Shown: piece after piece, positions 53,130 through 64,000 of the stretch
How positions within the stretch are numbered: position 1 is the first letter of the stretch
Layout: every line of letters begins with the position of its first letter
Origin: Orychophragmus violaceus
Taxonomy: Eukaryota; Streptophyta; Magnoliopsida; Brassicales; Brassicaceae
Direction of reading: 5' to 3'
Length of the DNA: 64,000 nt
NCBI GenBank assembly: GCA_030180135.1
Contig: CM058234.1
Location: forward strand, 2,604,001-2,668,000
Made by a program: the position numbers and the translations under genes
The notes under the pieces: model-generated
Told to the model about the DNA's origin: nothing
Database searches by the model: none
Seen by the model: only the letters and a program-made list of their open reading frames with translations

Positions 53130-55450
53130 AACTTAGAGATTTTAAAAAATTTCTTTGAAGACCACATTCTTCTTTTCTTTCTGGGGTTTTCCATCCTTGT
53201 CAACAATTAAAATTTTCAAACCCTTTTTATAGGTTATTCTAGAAATAGCCACATAGAACTGCCCATGAGAATATACATGTCAGGGTAGAAACAACCCTAT
53301 TTTTGAAAGAGATTACCCTTGACTCTTATTAATCGTCATGCCAAGCGCCATTGCGAGAGGAAGTTGACAGCTTCTCGTTTTGAATGGCAGCTTAGCATCC
53401 GATGGTGATATTGACAGTTGAGGAATTGTTATTCTTTCCCCAACTTTTTCTCCTGTTATAATCCTTGCCCCTACCATGAAATCATACATCTATGTAATTT
53501 GTAGTCTAATACCTTAATCCACTTGTAAGATCAATATTTCTCTACAACATCACAATATATCCAATCTTCAATCAAAGGTTATGATTTAGTAAACCAGATG
53601 TTTTGATACTATTAAGAAAATCAGGAGTGAGAGCCTGGTCGTTTGCGGATTTTATATCAAATGGATATATACTGTCGTAGCTTAGGTAGATCTTCTCCTC
53701 ACTTGATTCAAAAAAAACACACATTCATTTAGTTCATAATCAGGCTACGAATAAAGTTTATTTAAGAATATTGACTAACCGCTAAGCTTGTACAATATGT
53801 GATTTTTATCGTGTTGACATCCTCATTCGTAGGACAGAGAATTGCTCTTTCTTGGAAAAACTTTGGATCATTTTTTCGTCAAATTCTCTCAATCTCCATG
53901 TACTTTCTTGCAAATGCACTTTATTGGATATTCAACATTAGTTATAAGAAACTTATATGGAATAGTAATTAAATCATCACTATCATTGTCTCCACCAACA
54001 TTTTCATCTCCAACATCTAAAATTCATTCTAAAAACTGCTGAATTGCTTTTGCCTCCCCAACACTATGATTATTTGCTTGAAGTCACATATTCTGTGTTA
54101 ACTTGAGGACCTTGCAATGCCTCTAAATGTAAGATAAATTAAGTGCAGCCATACAAATTTCCGCTCTTCCAATACCATGAATTACTGGTAATACTTTCTT
54201 GAAATCACCTCCAAAAAATAACTACCTGCCACCAAAAGACTTATTATCTTTAGAACCAAGAATGTATGCCAAACTTCTAACTAAAGATTTTAAGCAATGT
54301 ATGCTAATCATTAGTGCTTCATCCCAAATTATAAGGGATGCTTCTTTCACTAAGTTTGCTTGGCAGGTTATGGGTTGCATTGAACATCTCGAAAACTCAT
54401 CTGGATTGATGGGTATCCCAAACCTTGAATGAGCAGTCCTTTCTCTTGGTAACCAAAGAGAAGAGATACCACTTGATTCAACAATCAAAAAAGCATCTCC
54501 CCCAACATCTAATGGTTGATGATAGTAATCTTCACATAAATGGTTTCCATGTTCCACCAAAACCATAAAAAAACACTCCTCCTTGTTTTGATAAAACAGC
54601 GCCAACAATCTCATCGTATAACAGCCTCTGCTCATCGATCAATTTTTGTATGTCACGATCATAATTTCTTTTAACTCATCTCTATTGTAACTCCGATCAT
54701 TCATTATAAGAACATTCGATCTGTCAGCAATATCTCTATTTGGCTTAGGTATAACTTCAAATCTCGCTAGAGAAGTTCCATTACTCTTCAAAATATTTTT
54801 AATTTCAAGAAGAGCATACTCTTTTTTGTCCTCATTACTTAAACAAGTCTTACAAAAGAAAAAAAGGTTTGTTATATCAAAACAACATTATCCATCTATA
54901 ACAATCAATTTCAAACTCGTATTCTAAATTTATTTAACTTGGTATATTCAAATGTTTCCTCATATTATGCTCAATATCTTCTAAAAGAAACTCCCACGTA
55001 TTTTCAAAATCTTCTTCCAACTTCGTTAGAGTATCTGACATAAGCATAATAACAAATATATGATGCAAATGTGAACAAGAACTTATAAACTTCTCCTTAT
55101 GATATCATCAATATACTCTTGGCCGTCCTCTAGCAGTCCTCTAGCAAAACATGTCTCTTTGTAAGACTTATATTGAATGCTATTAAATGTTTTGATGTCA
55201 TTGAAAGATGTTACTCCTCTCAAAACGTTAAGTAGGACTCGCAAACAGTAAGCCCCTTCAATTGATCTTGGTGCATAATTGATTCATACAATATTGAAGT
55301 GTTTTCCTCACTTCAAATCATTTCTCCTTATTATTCCAATGAAACTTTGTAGAAATTTGTGCATAAGTTGACTTTATCGCTTCAGCGTTCATATTATTCA
55401 GTTCAAACCAACTTAGTAGCATTGTTTTCTCAAAAGAACACATGTTGTGA
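53130..55450 (-). pseudogene. Helitron helicase remnant (unit B)
   Basis: Reading from high to low positions: [61 protein letters not shown], then the Walker A region near 54570 with FYGFGGT followed by a deletion and frameshift. A long open piece (54222-54490) has SSGISSLW, TAHSRFGIPINPDEF and LIIWDEA (Walker B). Next come ILDVGDENVGGDN, FLITNVEYPI and FQERAIL-type sequence, SPSDAKLPFK and SHGQFYVA. These are in the order of the Pif1-like Helitron helicase. The broken Walker A and several stops make it inactive. Confidence 0.9.
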
Positions 55451-55564
55451 TTTCTTCATATGTATCATCATACTTGAACAAAATAATTTATTTCCCTGGT
55501 AGATGGAATGTCATTTTCTCAAGTGGTACATATAGATAGTTTATAGGAAAATTCTCCAAACAGC

Positions 55565-55795
55565 CTTGCATGCAGAGACGTATCCACAAAATAAGCACGG
55601 GTCACAATTATCAATATTCATACATTTATTCATTTTCTAAATTTATATAGTTGCTACAAACAAACTAAACAAACATGCAACCAAAGAAGTCTTTTTCGTT
55701 TTTCATCTCCTACTTTTCCTTTCTTTCTTACTAATCGGGTGTCATGTAGCTTGTTTTTTTTTTTTTTCATGTAGCTTGTTGGTTTGGTGGTTCCA
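55565..55795. other. Unrelated insertion between helicase and Rep parts
   Basis: It interrupts the RepHel reading order. It is AT-rich and contains a T-run flanked by a repeat of TCATGTAGCTTGTT (55742-55784). Origin unknown. Confidence 0.5.
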
Positions 55796-56931
55796 TCACA
55801 ACATCAAACGATATTTTCTTTTATTGATATACTTAAATAAGTACTTGATTAACCTAGAATGATTGCACCATTCTACGTTAATATGAGCTCGGTAACGTAA
55901 GGATATAATTTTGTTATAGGGTACGACATATCTATTATCCAACTTAAAGCTATTTTTTCTCAACAAACTGATTTGTTGATTCACATCTTCTATAAATTGG
56001 AAACTCTTCTTTGATAACTGAAGTCATTTCTACATGGAGTTTAGGATATAGCTTAGAGCATTTACCATTTTTCATACAGGGTGAATTCATGTTTATAGTA
56101 CAAGGTCCATGAATCATCATATCTTTAACCGCTTCATACAACTCATGATCTTCTAATTTGTCAAAAATCTGTGCAAGTATGATCTTTTCAATGTTATCGG
56201 TAGTAGAAAACTTGGAATTAGTATGCATGAAGATAAACTGTGAGCATGAGGCAGCCCACGTTTTTGAAATTCAATTGTATACATCATTGACAAATACAAA
56301 AAGATTAAAACGAATATTAGTACATACAAAGAATTTGATCACGATTTGAAAATCCTTATTTAACATGTAATCTCAACAGAGTAGTTCACTTACATGCCAT
56401 TGTCTTTCCGAAGATATGTTTGACAATTAAATCACGCATCAAAGATTCTAGCATCAGCTTGAACATCCTACAAAGTATGTATGACCTATCATTATGTTTG
56501 AGATTGTGCTCCTTTAGAAATCTTGAGATTTCATGCCACTTAGAGTTGCATGTAAAGGTTATGAATAGATATGGGAATCCAAAATTTTTGCATATCGCCA
56601 TAGCATTAGATATAGGTTCTTCATGTATCTTGCTCCACCAGTGAAAGAAGCTAGTTGATAATATATTTTCCCTTGTTCATGCATATCAGTTGCTCCTTCA
56701 CTCTCAGCTTCTTTGATGGATTCATATGAATCTGATCTCAAAAAGTCTGCTTAAGATTTAAATAACGTAACCTGTTAGACTCTATGATTGTATAGGAATA
56801 ACCCAAAAACTGTAGAAACAATCGTTTATAATGCAGAACAATATGCTACTCGTTCTTTCTTTCTTGTAGACGATAAGCAAACCATTTTCTCATGCTTATA
56901 GTTTCCCTCTTGTGTTTTCCAATAGCAGGGG
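55796..56931 (-). pseudogene. Helitron Rep (HUH nuclease) remnant, unit B
   Basis: Minus strand in order: MKNLYL, FGFPYLFITFTCNSKWHE, FLKEHNLKH, CRMFKLMLESLMRDLIVKH, then [11 protein letters not shown] (about 56230-56281), which is the two-histidine HUH metal motif. Next come [43 protein letters not shown] and KYLFKYINK, the catalytic-tyrosine motif. The Rep core is therefore recognisable in full but split over several frames. The N-terminus is cut by the LTR at 56932. Confidence 0.9.
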
Positions 56932-57572
56932 TGTTGGGATTGTGTCCTGAAATCACATTGTACTTACTCTAAAGATAATTGTATTGTCGAGATCAGACAA
57001 TTCATGTGATATTGGGTAGTCATAATGTTTTGCTAGAAACAGCTTATGACAAATGAGTTGTAACTCATTTCTAGTATCATGTGAACCTACAGGGTCACAC
57101 ACCTAAGCAAGTTGGATACGCTTTGTATGGGATTGATCATTGACATATGGTCCGATCAATGTGTATTGGATACACATTGAATTCGTGTTTTAAGAGGTGT
57201 GTCGATCGATGCCATTAGTGCGTCGATCGATACAAGAGGTGTGTCGATCGACACCATTGGGTGCATCGATCGACACTAGGTCGATACCGAAACTGAAGTT
57301 ACGGTTTGTAAACCGTGGGCCTATTTATAGGAGCCATGATACACGACCTAAGAGGGCGAGCCATCAGAGAGTTTTTCTTGACAGAAAAACAGACCCTCTT
57401 CCTCTAAAAACACGTAGAAATCCCAGGAGATCCGATTCCCAGCACTAGCATTCCGGCGGATTCCAGCTTGTGTGCGTGTGGACTAAGGTAGAGGCGCAGC
57501 GATTGAGGCGCTCTAGATCTCGTTTACCTGCTCCAATTTCCGCTGCCAATCTCCAGGTAAAGACGAGGTCAG
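56932..57572 (+). repeat. Partial Copia LTR (plus strand) interrupted by a second Copia
   Basis: It starts TGTTGGGATTGTGTCCTG after AGCAGGGG of the Helitron. It is related over its length to the 690-bp LTR at 16556, with four TCGATCGA palindromes (57201-57275). It stops at GGTAAAGACGAGGTCAG, where the minus-strand element begins. The remainder should lie beyond the window. Confidence 0.8.
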
Positions 57573-58200
57573 TGTTGGGAGTTTCGGTTGATCCTGATTC
57601 AATTCTCATATTGATATCAACCTAAACATGCATTAGATCTAGGTGTTCTTATTTAGAAACATATGATCTCACCTTTTACCTGTTTGTTTGCAGCGGAATT
57701 GATGAACAGGTCAATGATCAGGGAGATACACCGAGAGATGGATCCTCCAGAGGCTCACACACGCAATCACAGGAAACTGGTTGCTAGACCACAAGGAGCA
57801 GAGGCGCAGAGAGAGAGGAGAATCGCGGCTGGGTTAGGGTTAAGTGAGAAGAGAATTGGCTTTTAGTCATTTAAAAGCCTTCTCTTTCCCTTTTGGGCTT
57901 TTGGGCCCAATCTGATTAAATTCCATTTAATCAGACCCATTAGTCTTTCTCTCTTAGTACGACAAATGCCTAGCACTTTTGTCGTACTTCTGCTAAGCCG
58001 TTCCAACATTATTTCCTGCTAGCTTAAGCGTGTGACCCATATGGGATCATACAATAAAGGCAATAAGTCCAAGACTTATAGATCATGAGCGGACTCTAGC
58101 AAGCCATCATGACCCCCAGCATTGTATGACTTATGTCTGATCACTGACATACTCTTACGTTATAGAGACAGTACAGAGATTGCTGGACACAATTCCAACA
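57573..58200 (-). repeat. 3' LTR of the second Copia element, 628 bp
   Basis: On the minus strand it starts TGTTGGAATTGTGTCC and ends AACTCCCAACA. It shares blocks with the other two LTRs (CTTGCTAGAGTCCGCTC, GGGTCACAC, GACATAAGTCAT). Confidence 0.9.
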
Positions 58201-58214
58201 ATCTCCCACTTGAA
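58201..58214 (-). promoter_or_regulatory. Polypurine tract of the second Copia element
   Basis: The minus strand reads CAAGTGGGAGAT directly before the 3' LTR, the same tract as in the first element. Confidence 0.85.
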
Positions 58215-59058
58215 CTGGAATCTCTGTATTCATAATCCCTTTCGTCTCAATATCTCGATTAGTCATAAGGCAAGATTAGTGTCATCCTTATAAAGCCTAA
58301 TCTTGTTCATCGGACTCTGATTTGATACTGACAATACAAACGACTCGGGAAAGTCCGTTTGAGCATGGCCATGCGTTTTTCCAGTATTCAAATCTCCGAT
58401 TGGCCTAGAGATATTCACTCCATTTATATTGGAGGGACAAATCCCATCTTGTTCCATCACTGTAAACTACTCATTTTATGATGTACCCAAACAAGGTCCT
58501 TATAGCTATCGCAGAACGATAGCGTTAGACAATGATCAAAGTGCATCAGTCCATATGCAGTCACATGCATGCGAACTCAGGTCTAAGGACTATACTCTAT
58601 AGTCGTAGTAAGAATCTCTTATGACACAGATATAAATATCCTGAAGAGTTCTTATTAGCGGGTCTTGTCCGGTCGTATGTTCCCAACATACACCTATGTA
58701 CTGACTTTGATGCCGAGCATCTATGACACACTGAGACTTTGTCATAAGTCACGTACCAATCTAATCTTACACGGTTGTTGGTGTTCCAATTTCAACAACC
58801 TTCGACTGGGGACAGGATGATATAAAACATTTATCAAATATAGGATCTCATGATCAAGCTAAATGACTTCGATGACTCAAGATCAAATCATTTACTTCGA
58901 TGACCTATAAAATGGTTCATATCATTTTGGAACGATTATTTCATCACAGTTAAAATAATCTTGAAATAATAATTTCATTAAAACATAAATAATAATGTTT
59001 TACAAGAACATATCAAATAACTAAAATAAAGCTCACAAAACTCCCACTCAAATTTAGA
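58215..59058 (-). other. Post-pol non-coding region of the second Copia element
   Basis: About 840 bp, counterpart of 22086-22942. No long frame is conserved, but nucleotide blocks are. Confidence 0.7.
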
Positions 59059-62000
59059 TTACATTTCAATGTTTCTAATGCCTACAGCTTCAGTCAGGAA
59101 CTCGAGCTTAGGCCTTGGGAGTGGCTTTGTCAACGGATCAGCGACGTTATCATCTGTCGGAACTCGGCTGATCTTGACTTCCTTTCTATTAATGATGTCA
59201 CGTATCAAGTGATATCTTCTTTGAACATGCTTGGATTTCTGGTGTGATCTTGGTTCCTTTGCCTGAGCTATAGCACCATTGTTGTCACAAAATAGTGCCA
59301 GAGGCTCAGCCGCATCTGGTATCACACCTAGTTCCATAATGAACTTTCGAATCCAAACAGCTTCCTTCGCTGCTTCTGAGGCGGCGATATATTCAGCTTC
59401 TGTAGTGGAATCAGCAACGGTGTCCTGCTTGGAGCTTCTCCAACTTACTGCACCGCCATTCAGACAAAAGACATAACCGGACTGTGACCGGAAATCATCT
59501 GTGTCTGTCTGGAAACTTGCGTCCGTGAATCCACTGACTTTAAGCACATCACTTCCACCGTACACTAAGAACTTATCCTTAGTATGTCTTAGATACTTCA
59601 AGATGTTCTTTACGGCAATCCAATGGTTTTCACCTGGATTTGACTGGTATCTACTCGTCATGCTCAATGCGTAAGCAACATCAGGACGAGTACAGATCAT
59701 GGCATACATGACAGATCCTATTGCAGATGCATAAGGAATATTCTTCATGCGCTCAAGCTCAGCAGCCGACGTAGGGCTCTGCTTCTTGCTTAGCGTCGTG
59801 CCATGTACCATTGGCGTGAAGCCCTTCTTGGAATCTTTCATGCTCAATCTTTGTAGGACTTTGTCAATGTATGAGTCTTGACACAAGCCTATCAGCCTCT
59901 TAGGTCTATCCCGATAGATCCTAATTCCAAGAACGTATGCGGCTTCACCCATGTCTTTCATGGAAAAACAACTTCCAAGCCAGTCTTTTACAGACTTCAG
60001 CATTGGAATGTCGTTTCCGAGAAGCAGTATGTCATCAACATACAGAATAAGAAAAACGATTTTGCTCCCACTAGTTTTCTTATACACGCATTGTTCTTCT
60101 TCGTTTCTGATAAAGTCAAATTGCTTAATCGCTTCATCAAAACGAAGATTCCAGCTCCTCGATGCTTGCTTCAATCCATAAATGGATTTATGAAGCTTGC
60201 ATACTTTCCCAGCATTCTTTGGATCTATGTAACCGTCAGGTTGTGTCATATACACATCCTCTTCCAGAATACCATTCAGGAAGGCGGTTTTCACGTCCAT
60301 CTGCCAAATTTCATAATCATGAAAAGCTGCAGTTGCTAGTAGAATCCGAATAGATTTCATCATAGCCACCGGTGAATAGGTTTCATCGTAGTCCACACCG
60401 TGAACTTGTCTGAAACCTTTTGCCACCAACCTGGCTTTATAAATCTGGACATTTCCATCCACGTCAATCTTCTTCTTGAAGATCCATTTGCACTCGATGG
60501 CTTTTACACCAACGGGTAAGTCAACCAACGAAAATACTTGGTTGACCGACATGGAGTCCATTTCGGAATCAGTGGCCTTGCGCCACTTAGAGGAATCTGG
60601 GCCCATCATGGCTTGATTGAAGTTCGATGGTTCATCACCATCAATGATCAAAAGATCATGACAGTCAGTCACGAGGAATCCCTGATATCTCTCGGGTTCG
60701 TGACGGATCCTCCCGGATCTTCGAACTTCAGGTACTACAGGTTCAGGCTCTACAATTTCTTGTAGATCCTCCTGCTGCTCTTCCTCATTAGGTTGAGCAG
60801 TATCCTGTTCATCTTGAATTTCTTCAAGCAGTACCTTACTCCCACTGTTTTTCTTAGAGAGAAACTCTCTCTCAAGAGAGTTACAATCCCGGGCAACAAA
60901 GATCTTGTTCTCGGAACGTAGATAGAAGTAATAAGCCTTGGTTTCCCGTGGATAACCAATGAAATAGCATTTATCAGATTTTGGTGTAAGCTTATCTGAG
61001 ATTAATCTCTTAACATAGGCTTCACAACCCCAAATTCTTAGATAAGACAGCACTGGAGCTTCTCCAGTCCATAATTCATATGGTGTCTTTGCTACTGCTT
61101 TTGATGGCGCTCTGTTTAGTGTGAACACTGCTGTTAGCAGAGCATATCCCCAAAGGGATATTGGAAGGTCTGTGTGACTCATCATAGATCGAACCATATC
61201 CAATAAGGTCCGATTTCTCCTCTCAGATACACCATTCCATTGAGGTGTTCCAGGAGGAGTGAGTTGGGATACGATCCCACACTCTCTCAGATGATCACTG
61301 AATTCCTGGCTTAAGTATTCTCCTCCTCGGTCGGACCGAAGAGCCTTAATGCTTTTGCCAAGTTGGTTCTGTACTTCATTTTGGAATTCTCTGAACTTCT
61401 CAAAAGATTCAGACTTATGTTTCATCAAATAAACATATCCATACCTACTGAAATCATCAGTGAAGGTAATGAAGTACTGATAGTTTCCTCTTGCATTTGT
61501 GGACATTGGGCCACACACATCAGTGTGTATCAGGCCCAATAAGTCACTGGCCCTCTCGTTAGGTTTATTAAAGGGGGCCCGTGTCATTTTTCCCATCATG
61601 CATGATTCGCATTTCTCACATGACTCAAAGTCAAATGAGCCAAGAAGTCCATTCGAATGGAGCCTCTTGATGCGTTTCTCGCTGATGTGCCCTAAACGAC
61701 AATGCCATAGAAACGTTCGGTTTTCCTCATTAGGTTTAAACCGTTTTGTATTAATGTTATAAATTGGCGCAGATTGATCGAGTATGTAAAGCCCATTCGT
61801 AAGAGGGGCCGAACCATAGAACAAATTGTTGCGATTGAAGGAACATAATTTATTCTTAACTGAAAAATCATAACCTTCCAAATCCAACAAAGAAATTGAA
61901 ATAATATTTCTGCTTATAGCAGGTACAAAATAACAATTATTAAGTTCTAAAATCAATCCCGAAGGTAAAGACAACAAGTAAGTTCCTACAGCTAGTGCTG

Positions 62001-63036
62001 AAACTTTCGCTCCATTCCCAACTCGTAGTTCCACTTGTCCTTGCTTCAGCCTTCTACTGTTGCTGAGTGCCTGCATATTAGTACAAATATGAGCCCCACA
62101 ACCAGTATCCATGACCCATGAGGTATTATCAGAAGTAGTTGTATTAACTTCTATAACAAAAATACCTGATGAAGAAGTCTCGAAAGTCTTCTTCTTTAAT
62201 TCCTTTAGACCTTCCTGGAATTTCTTGCAATCTCTTCTCCAATGCCCTAGTTCTTTGCAGAACCTGCACATGTCAGTAGGCCCAGCCTTGGACTTGGGCT
62301 TGGGCTTTGGCGTGTCTGAGTCCACGACTTGGACACCCTTGGCCTTTCCCTTATCCTTGGCAGAAGACTTCTTAAACCCCTTGCCCTTTTGTACCATAAG
62401 TACATTGGGGTCCTTGGCGGTTTTCTTCAAGTTGGGCTCTGCAGTCTTGAGCATTCCGTGAAGCTCAGGCAGTGTCTTACTCAAGCCATGCATGTTAAAG
62501 TTCAGAATGAACTGATCATAGCTTGCAGGTAAAGACTGCAGAATGATGTCGCAGGCAAGTTCCTGGCTGATTGGGCAGTCGAGTTTGTGAAGATGATCGA
62601 GATAACCCATCATCTTCAACACATGAGGACTCACTGCCGCATTCGCAGCCAACTTACAGTCCAAGAGGTTCTTAACTGTCTGGAACCTCTCGGTCCTAGC
62701 CTGCTCCTGAAAAAGCGATTTCAGGCTTGCCATGATCTCGATTGGAGACAACACACTTTCGAACTGCTTTTGCAGCTCTGGAGTCATTGTCACCAACATC
62801 AGGCAATAAACATCATTTTCATCTGACGAATGCTTTTCCCAAGCATTGTGCAGAGTCCTGGCAGCATTGGCAAGAGGCCTCTCGGGGAGGGGATCTCGAA
62901 GGACGTAATCCTTCTTCTCCTGCTTGAGGACCAGCCTCAAGTTCCTTGACCATGTCAGGAAGTTCGTTCCAGTCAGCTTCTCCTTCTCGAGAACAGACCG
63001 GATCGAGAACGTGTTTTGTGTGCTTGTAGTAGTCAT
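59059..63036 (-). CDS. Copia gag-pol polyprotein, 1,325 aa, uninterrupted
   Basis: One frame encodes all Copia domains in the standard order. Gag (about 1-290) has a CCHC knuckle at 257-270. Aspartic protease has DTG at 310-312. The integrase zinc region has H445, H450, C476 and C479. The integrase core has D506, D569 and E605. Reverse transcriptase (about 830-1090) has YVDD at 999-1002. RNase H has D1172, E1213 and D1251. The product makes virus-like particles and copies the element's RNA into DNA. All catalytic residues are present and there is no internal stop, so the element could be active. The start at 63036 matches the gag start of the first Copia (18673). Confidence 0.96.
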   Translation of the reverse strand: MTTTSTQNTFSIRSVLEKEKLTGTNFLTWSRNLRLVLKQEKKDYVLRDPLPERPLANAARTLHNAWEKHSSDENDVYCLMLVTMTPELQKQFESVLSPIEIMASLKSLFQEQARTERFQTVKNLLDCKLAANAAVSPHVLKMMGYLDHLHKLDCPISQELACDIILQSLPASYDQFILNFNMHGLSKTLPELHGMLKTAEPNLKKTAKDPNVLMVQKGKGFKKSSAKDKGKAKGVQVVDSDTPKPKPKSKAGPTDMCRFCKELGHWRRDCKKFQEGLKELKKKTFETSSSGIFVIEVNTTTSDNTSWVMDTGCGAHICTNMQALSNSRRLKQGQVELRVGNGAKVSALAVGTYLLSLPSGLILELNNCYFVPAISRNIISISLLDLEGYDFSVKNKLCSFNRNNLFYGSAPLTNGLYILDQSAPIYNINTKRFKPNEENRTFLWHCRLGHISEKRIKRLHSNGLLGSFDFESCEKCESCMMGKMTRAPFNKPNERASDLLGLIHTDVCGPMSTNARGNYQYFITFTDDFSRYGYVYLMKHKSESFEKFREFQNEVQNQLGKSIKALRSDRGGEYLSQEFSDHLRECGIVSQLTPPGTPQWNGVSERRNRTLLDMVRSMMSHTDLPISLWGYALLTAVFTLNRAPSKAVAKTPYELWTGEAPVLSYLRIWGCEAYVKRLISDKLTPKSDKCYFIGYPRETKAYYFYLRSENKIFVARDCNSLEREFLSKKNSGSKVLLEEIQDEQDTAQPNEEEQQEDLQEIVEPEPVVPEVRRSGRIRHEPERYQGFLVTDCHDLLIIDGDEPSNFNQAMMGPDSSKWRKATDSEMDSMSVNQVFSLVDLPVGVKAIECKWIFKKKIDVDGNVQIYKARLVAKGFRQVHGVDYDETYSPVAMMKSIRILLATAAFHDYEIWQMDVKTAFLNGILEEDVYMTQPDGYIDPKNAGKVCKLHKSIYGLKQASRSWNLRFDEAIKQFDFIRNEEEQCVYKKTSGSKIVFLILYVDDILLLGNDIPMLKSVKDWLGSCFSMKDMGEAAYVLGIRIYRDRPKRLIGLCQDSYIDKVLQRLSMKDSKKGFTPMVHGTTLSKKQSPTSAAELERMKNIPYASAIGSVMYAMICTRPDVAYALSMTSRYQSNPGENHWIAVKNILKYLRHTKDKFLVYGGSDVLKVSGFTDASFQTDTDDFRSQSGYVFCLNGGAVSWRSSKQDTVADSTTEAEYIAASEAAKEAVWIRKFIMELGVIPDAAEPLALFCDNNGAIAQAKEPRSHQKSKHVQRRYHLIRDIINRKEVKISRVPTDDNVADPLTKPLPRPKLEFLTEAVGIRNIEM

Positions 63037-64000
63037 ATCTGAAATATATAAATAAAAAGGTTATTAGTTATATGTTCAAAATGATTAATCTCGTATTAAA
63101 GTATAATATGATTAATCATGCATTATATTCAATAACCTAAGTTACCCTCAATAGAATATAATGATTCCAAGATCCACATATAACTAAGATCAAAGTGGGC
63201 CACTGGCCGTCACCCAATCTTAGCTTATATCGGTAAGCCCTATTTCGGCTAATTATATCCGTGATATAACTCTTGGTTGTGAATCTGGGCCCGAGGCCCA
63301 ATCCACCCTGATGTCTCAAGGCCCGGGACTCCCGATGGCCTAGTCAAGAAAACCGGACTATACAGTCATGTAATCATTAATGTCTGGGACTCCCAATGAC
63401 ATTTATGAATCACAAACCGTCTTACCCACGCAAAAGCAGACATCCTCACACTGTAAGGCCATGAATGCAATTGAATGGGCTTTGACAGCTGACATAGCCT
63501 GGACAAGACATCCAACGCTTGATATTGTTTGAGGTCCGTAGGTTTATTAAAATCATTCCCAAAATAGAAGATTACTATTTCGGGAAACTTTCTATTTATG
63601 GAAACCTACTATTTTTGGAAACTTTCTAAAATTGGAAACTTTCTAAAAACGGAAACTTTCTAACTTTAGAAACTTCTTTAAAAAATCCAAAACCCGCAAA
63701 TTCAGAAACTTCTAATTTTGGAAACTTTCTAATTTCGAAATTTCGGAACTTTATAAATTTAAAATCGAATTTCATAATTTTATTTTATAAAATAAGTTTT
63801 AAATTTAAATCTGAAGAATGACTCAATTAATGGCCCAATTGTTTTAACTTCTTGGCCCGAGGCCCAAGAATTGGTCCATGTCCAAGACATGACCCAATTG
63901 TCCAATTAATTGACATAACCGGTCTGGTTCATTAAAACTGGTCTAACCAAGTTTCAATTACTACGATGACCACAATTGTCAACCGGTTATTTACTAAACC
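63037..64000 (-). other. Untranslated leader of the second Copia element
   Basis: No gene. It matches the leader of the first Copia in inverse orientation at several blocks (the GGCCCGGGACTCCC stretch at 63320-63336). Repeated GGAAACTTTCTA-type sequence lies at 63590-63735. The 5' LTR is not reached. Confidence 0.75.

Larger units (their letters stand above)
49430..56931 (-). mobile_element. Helitron unit B with Rep and helicase remnants
   Basis: The left edge GCGCCAAAAAAAGCGCGGGTTT forms a weak hairpin where a minus-strand Helitron 3' end is expected. The plus-strand cassette array follows, then helicase, then Rep sequence in the order expected for one RepHel gene on the minus strand. The right end is cut by a Copia LTR at 56932, so the 5' terminus is not in the window. 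Confidence 0.75.
57573..64000 (-). mobile_element. Second Ty1/Copia element, minus strand, coding intact, 5' end outside the window
   Basis: The 3' LTR is at 57573-58200, the polypurine tract just after it on the plus strand, the post-pol region to 59058, the polyprotein at 59059-63036, and the leader to the window end. By comparison with the first Copia the 5' LTR should begin about 400-500 bp past 64000. The left target duplication would be GTCAG (57568-57572). It is nested in another Copia LTR. Confidence 0.92.

Noticed and set aside
57197..57866. Two plus-strand frames of 67-83 codons between the LTRs
   Set aside because: They lie inside LTR sequence and are not shared with the related LTR at 16556.
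59279..62927. Several plus-strand open frames of 60-150 codons opposite the second Copia
   Set aside because: They are antisense shadows of the intact polyprotein and share no motif with known proteins.

Overview
The window is repeat-dense plant nuclear DNA, almost certainly from a Brassicaceae species close to Arabidopsis. The evidence is a group A MAP kinase closest to what I recall of Arabidopsis MPK10, a decayed ALA9-12-type P4-ATPase, plant-specific CACTA, Helitron and Copia elements, and plant-type introns. No organism was given, so the assignment rests on gene content. Exon boundaries were read by eye and checked by reading frame, not by alignment software.

Layout. 15-10630 is a complete CACTA (En/Spm) transposon with TIRs and a TAA target duplication. 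It carries four minus-strand genes: an intact 432-aa TNPA-like protein, two 157/159-aa shortened paralogues of that protein's core, and a 1,141-codon TNP2 transposase broken by one TGA. All four genes have the same CGACGGAA(A/T)TCCGTCG palindrome just upstream of a TATA-like element. 10634-12829 is MPK10-like copy A, with lesions that look bypassable. 14960-26540 is an ~11.6 kb segment absent from copy B. It holds fragments of an ALA-type flippase gene interrupted by a 7,090-bp Copia element (16556-23645, TSD GTATA), a TIR-bearing element and a 778-bp Helitron. 26540-27220 is an unrecognised gene fragment. 27740-37365 holds two Helitron-derived units in tandem, each with helicase remnants on the minus strand and an exon-like cassette array on the plus strand. 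37950-42370 is an RPA70-like pseudogene. 43970-46158 is MPK10-like copy B, complete at 395 aa, preceded by the unoccupied version of the CACTA insertion site. 48310-49430 repeats the unknown gene fragment. 49430-56931 is a third Helitron unit with decayed Rep and helicase. 56932-64000 is a Copia LTR into which a second, minus-strand Copia with an intact 1,325-aa polyprotein has inserted; its 5' LTR lies beyond the window.

How it fits together. A block of MAP kinase, unknown gene fragment and Helitron was duplicated, giving copies A and B. The CACTA element then entered only copy A, as shown by the clean empty site in copy B. The duplicated kinase is the only ordinary cellular gene likely to be expressed. 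The transposons carry their own gene sets, and the CACTA element is the most unusual because of its three TNPA-type genes under one shared promoter signature.
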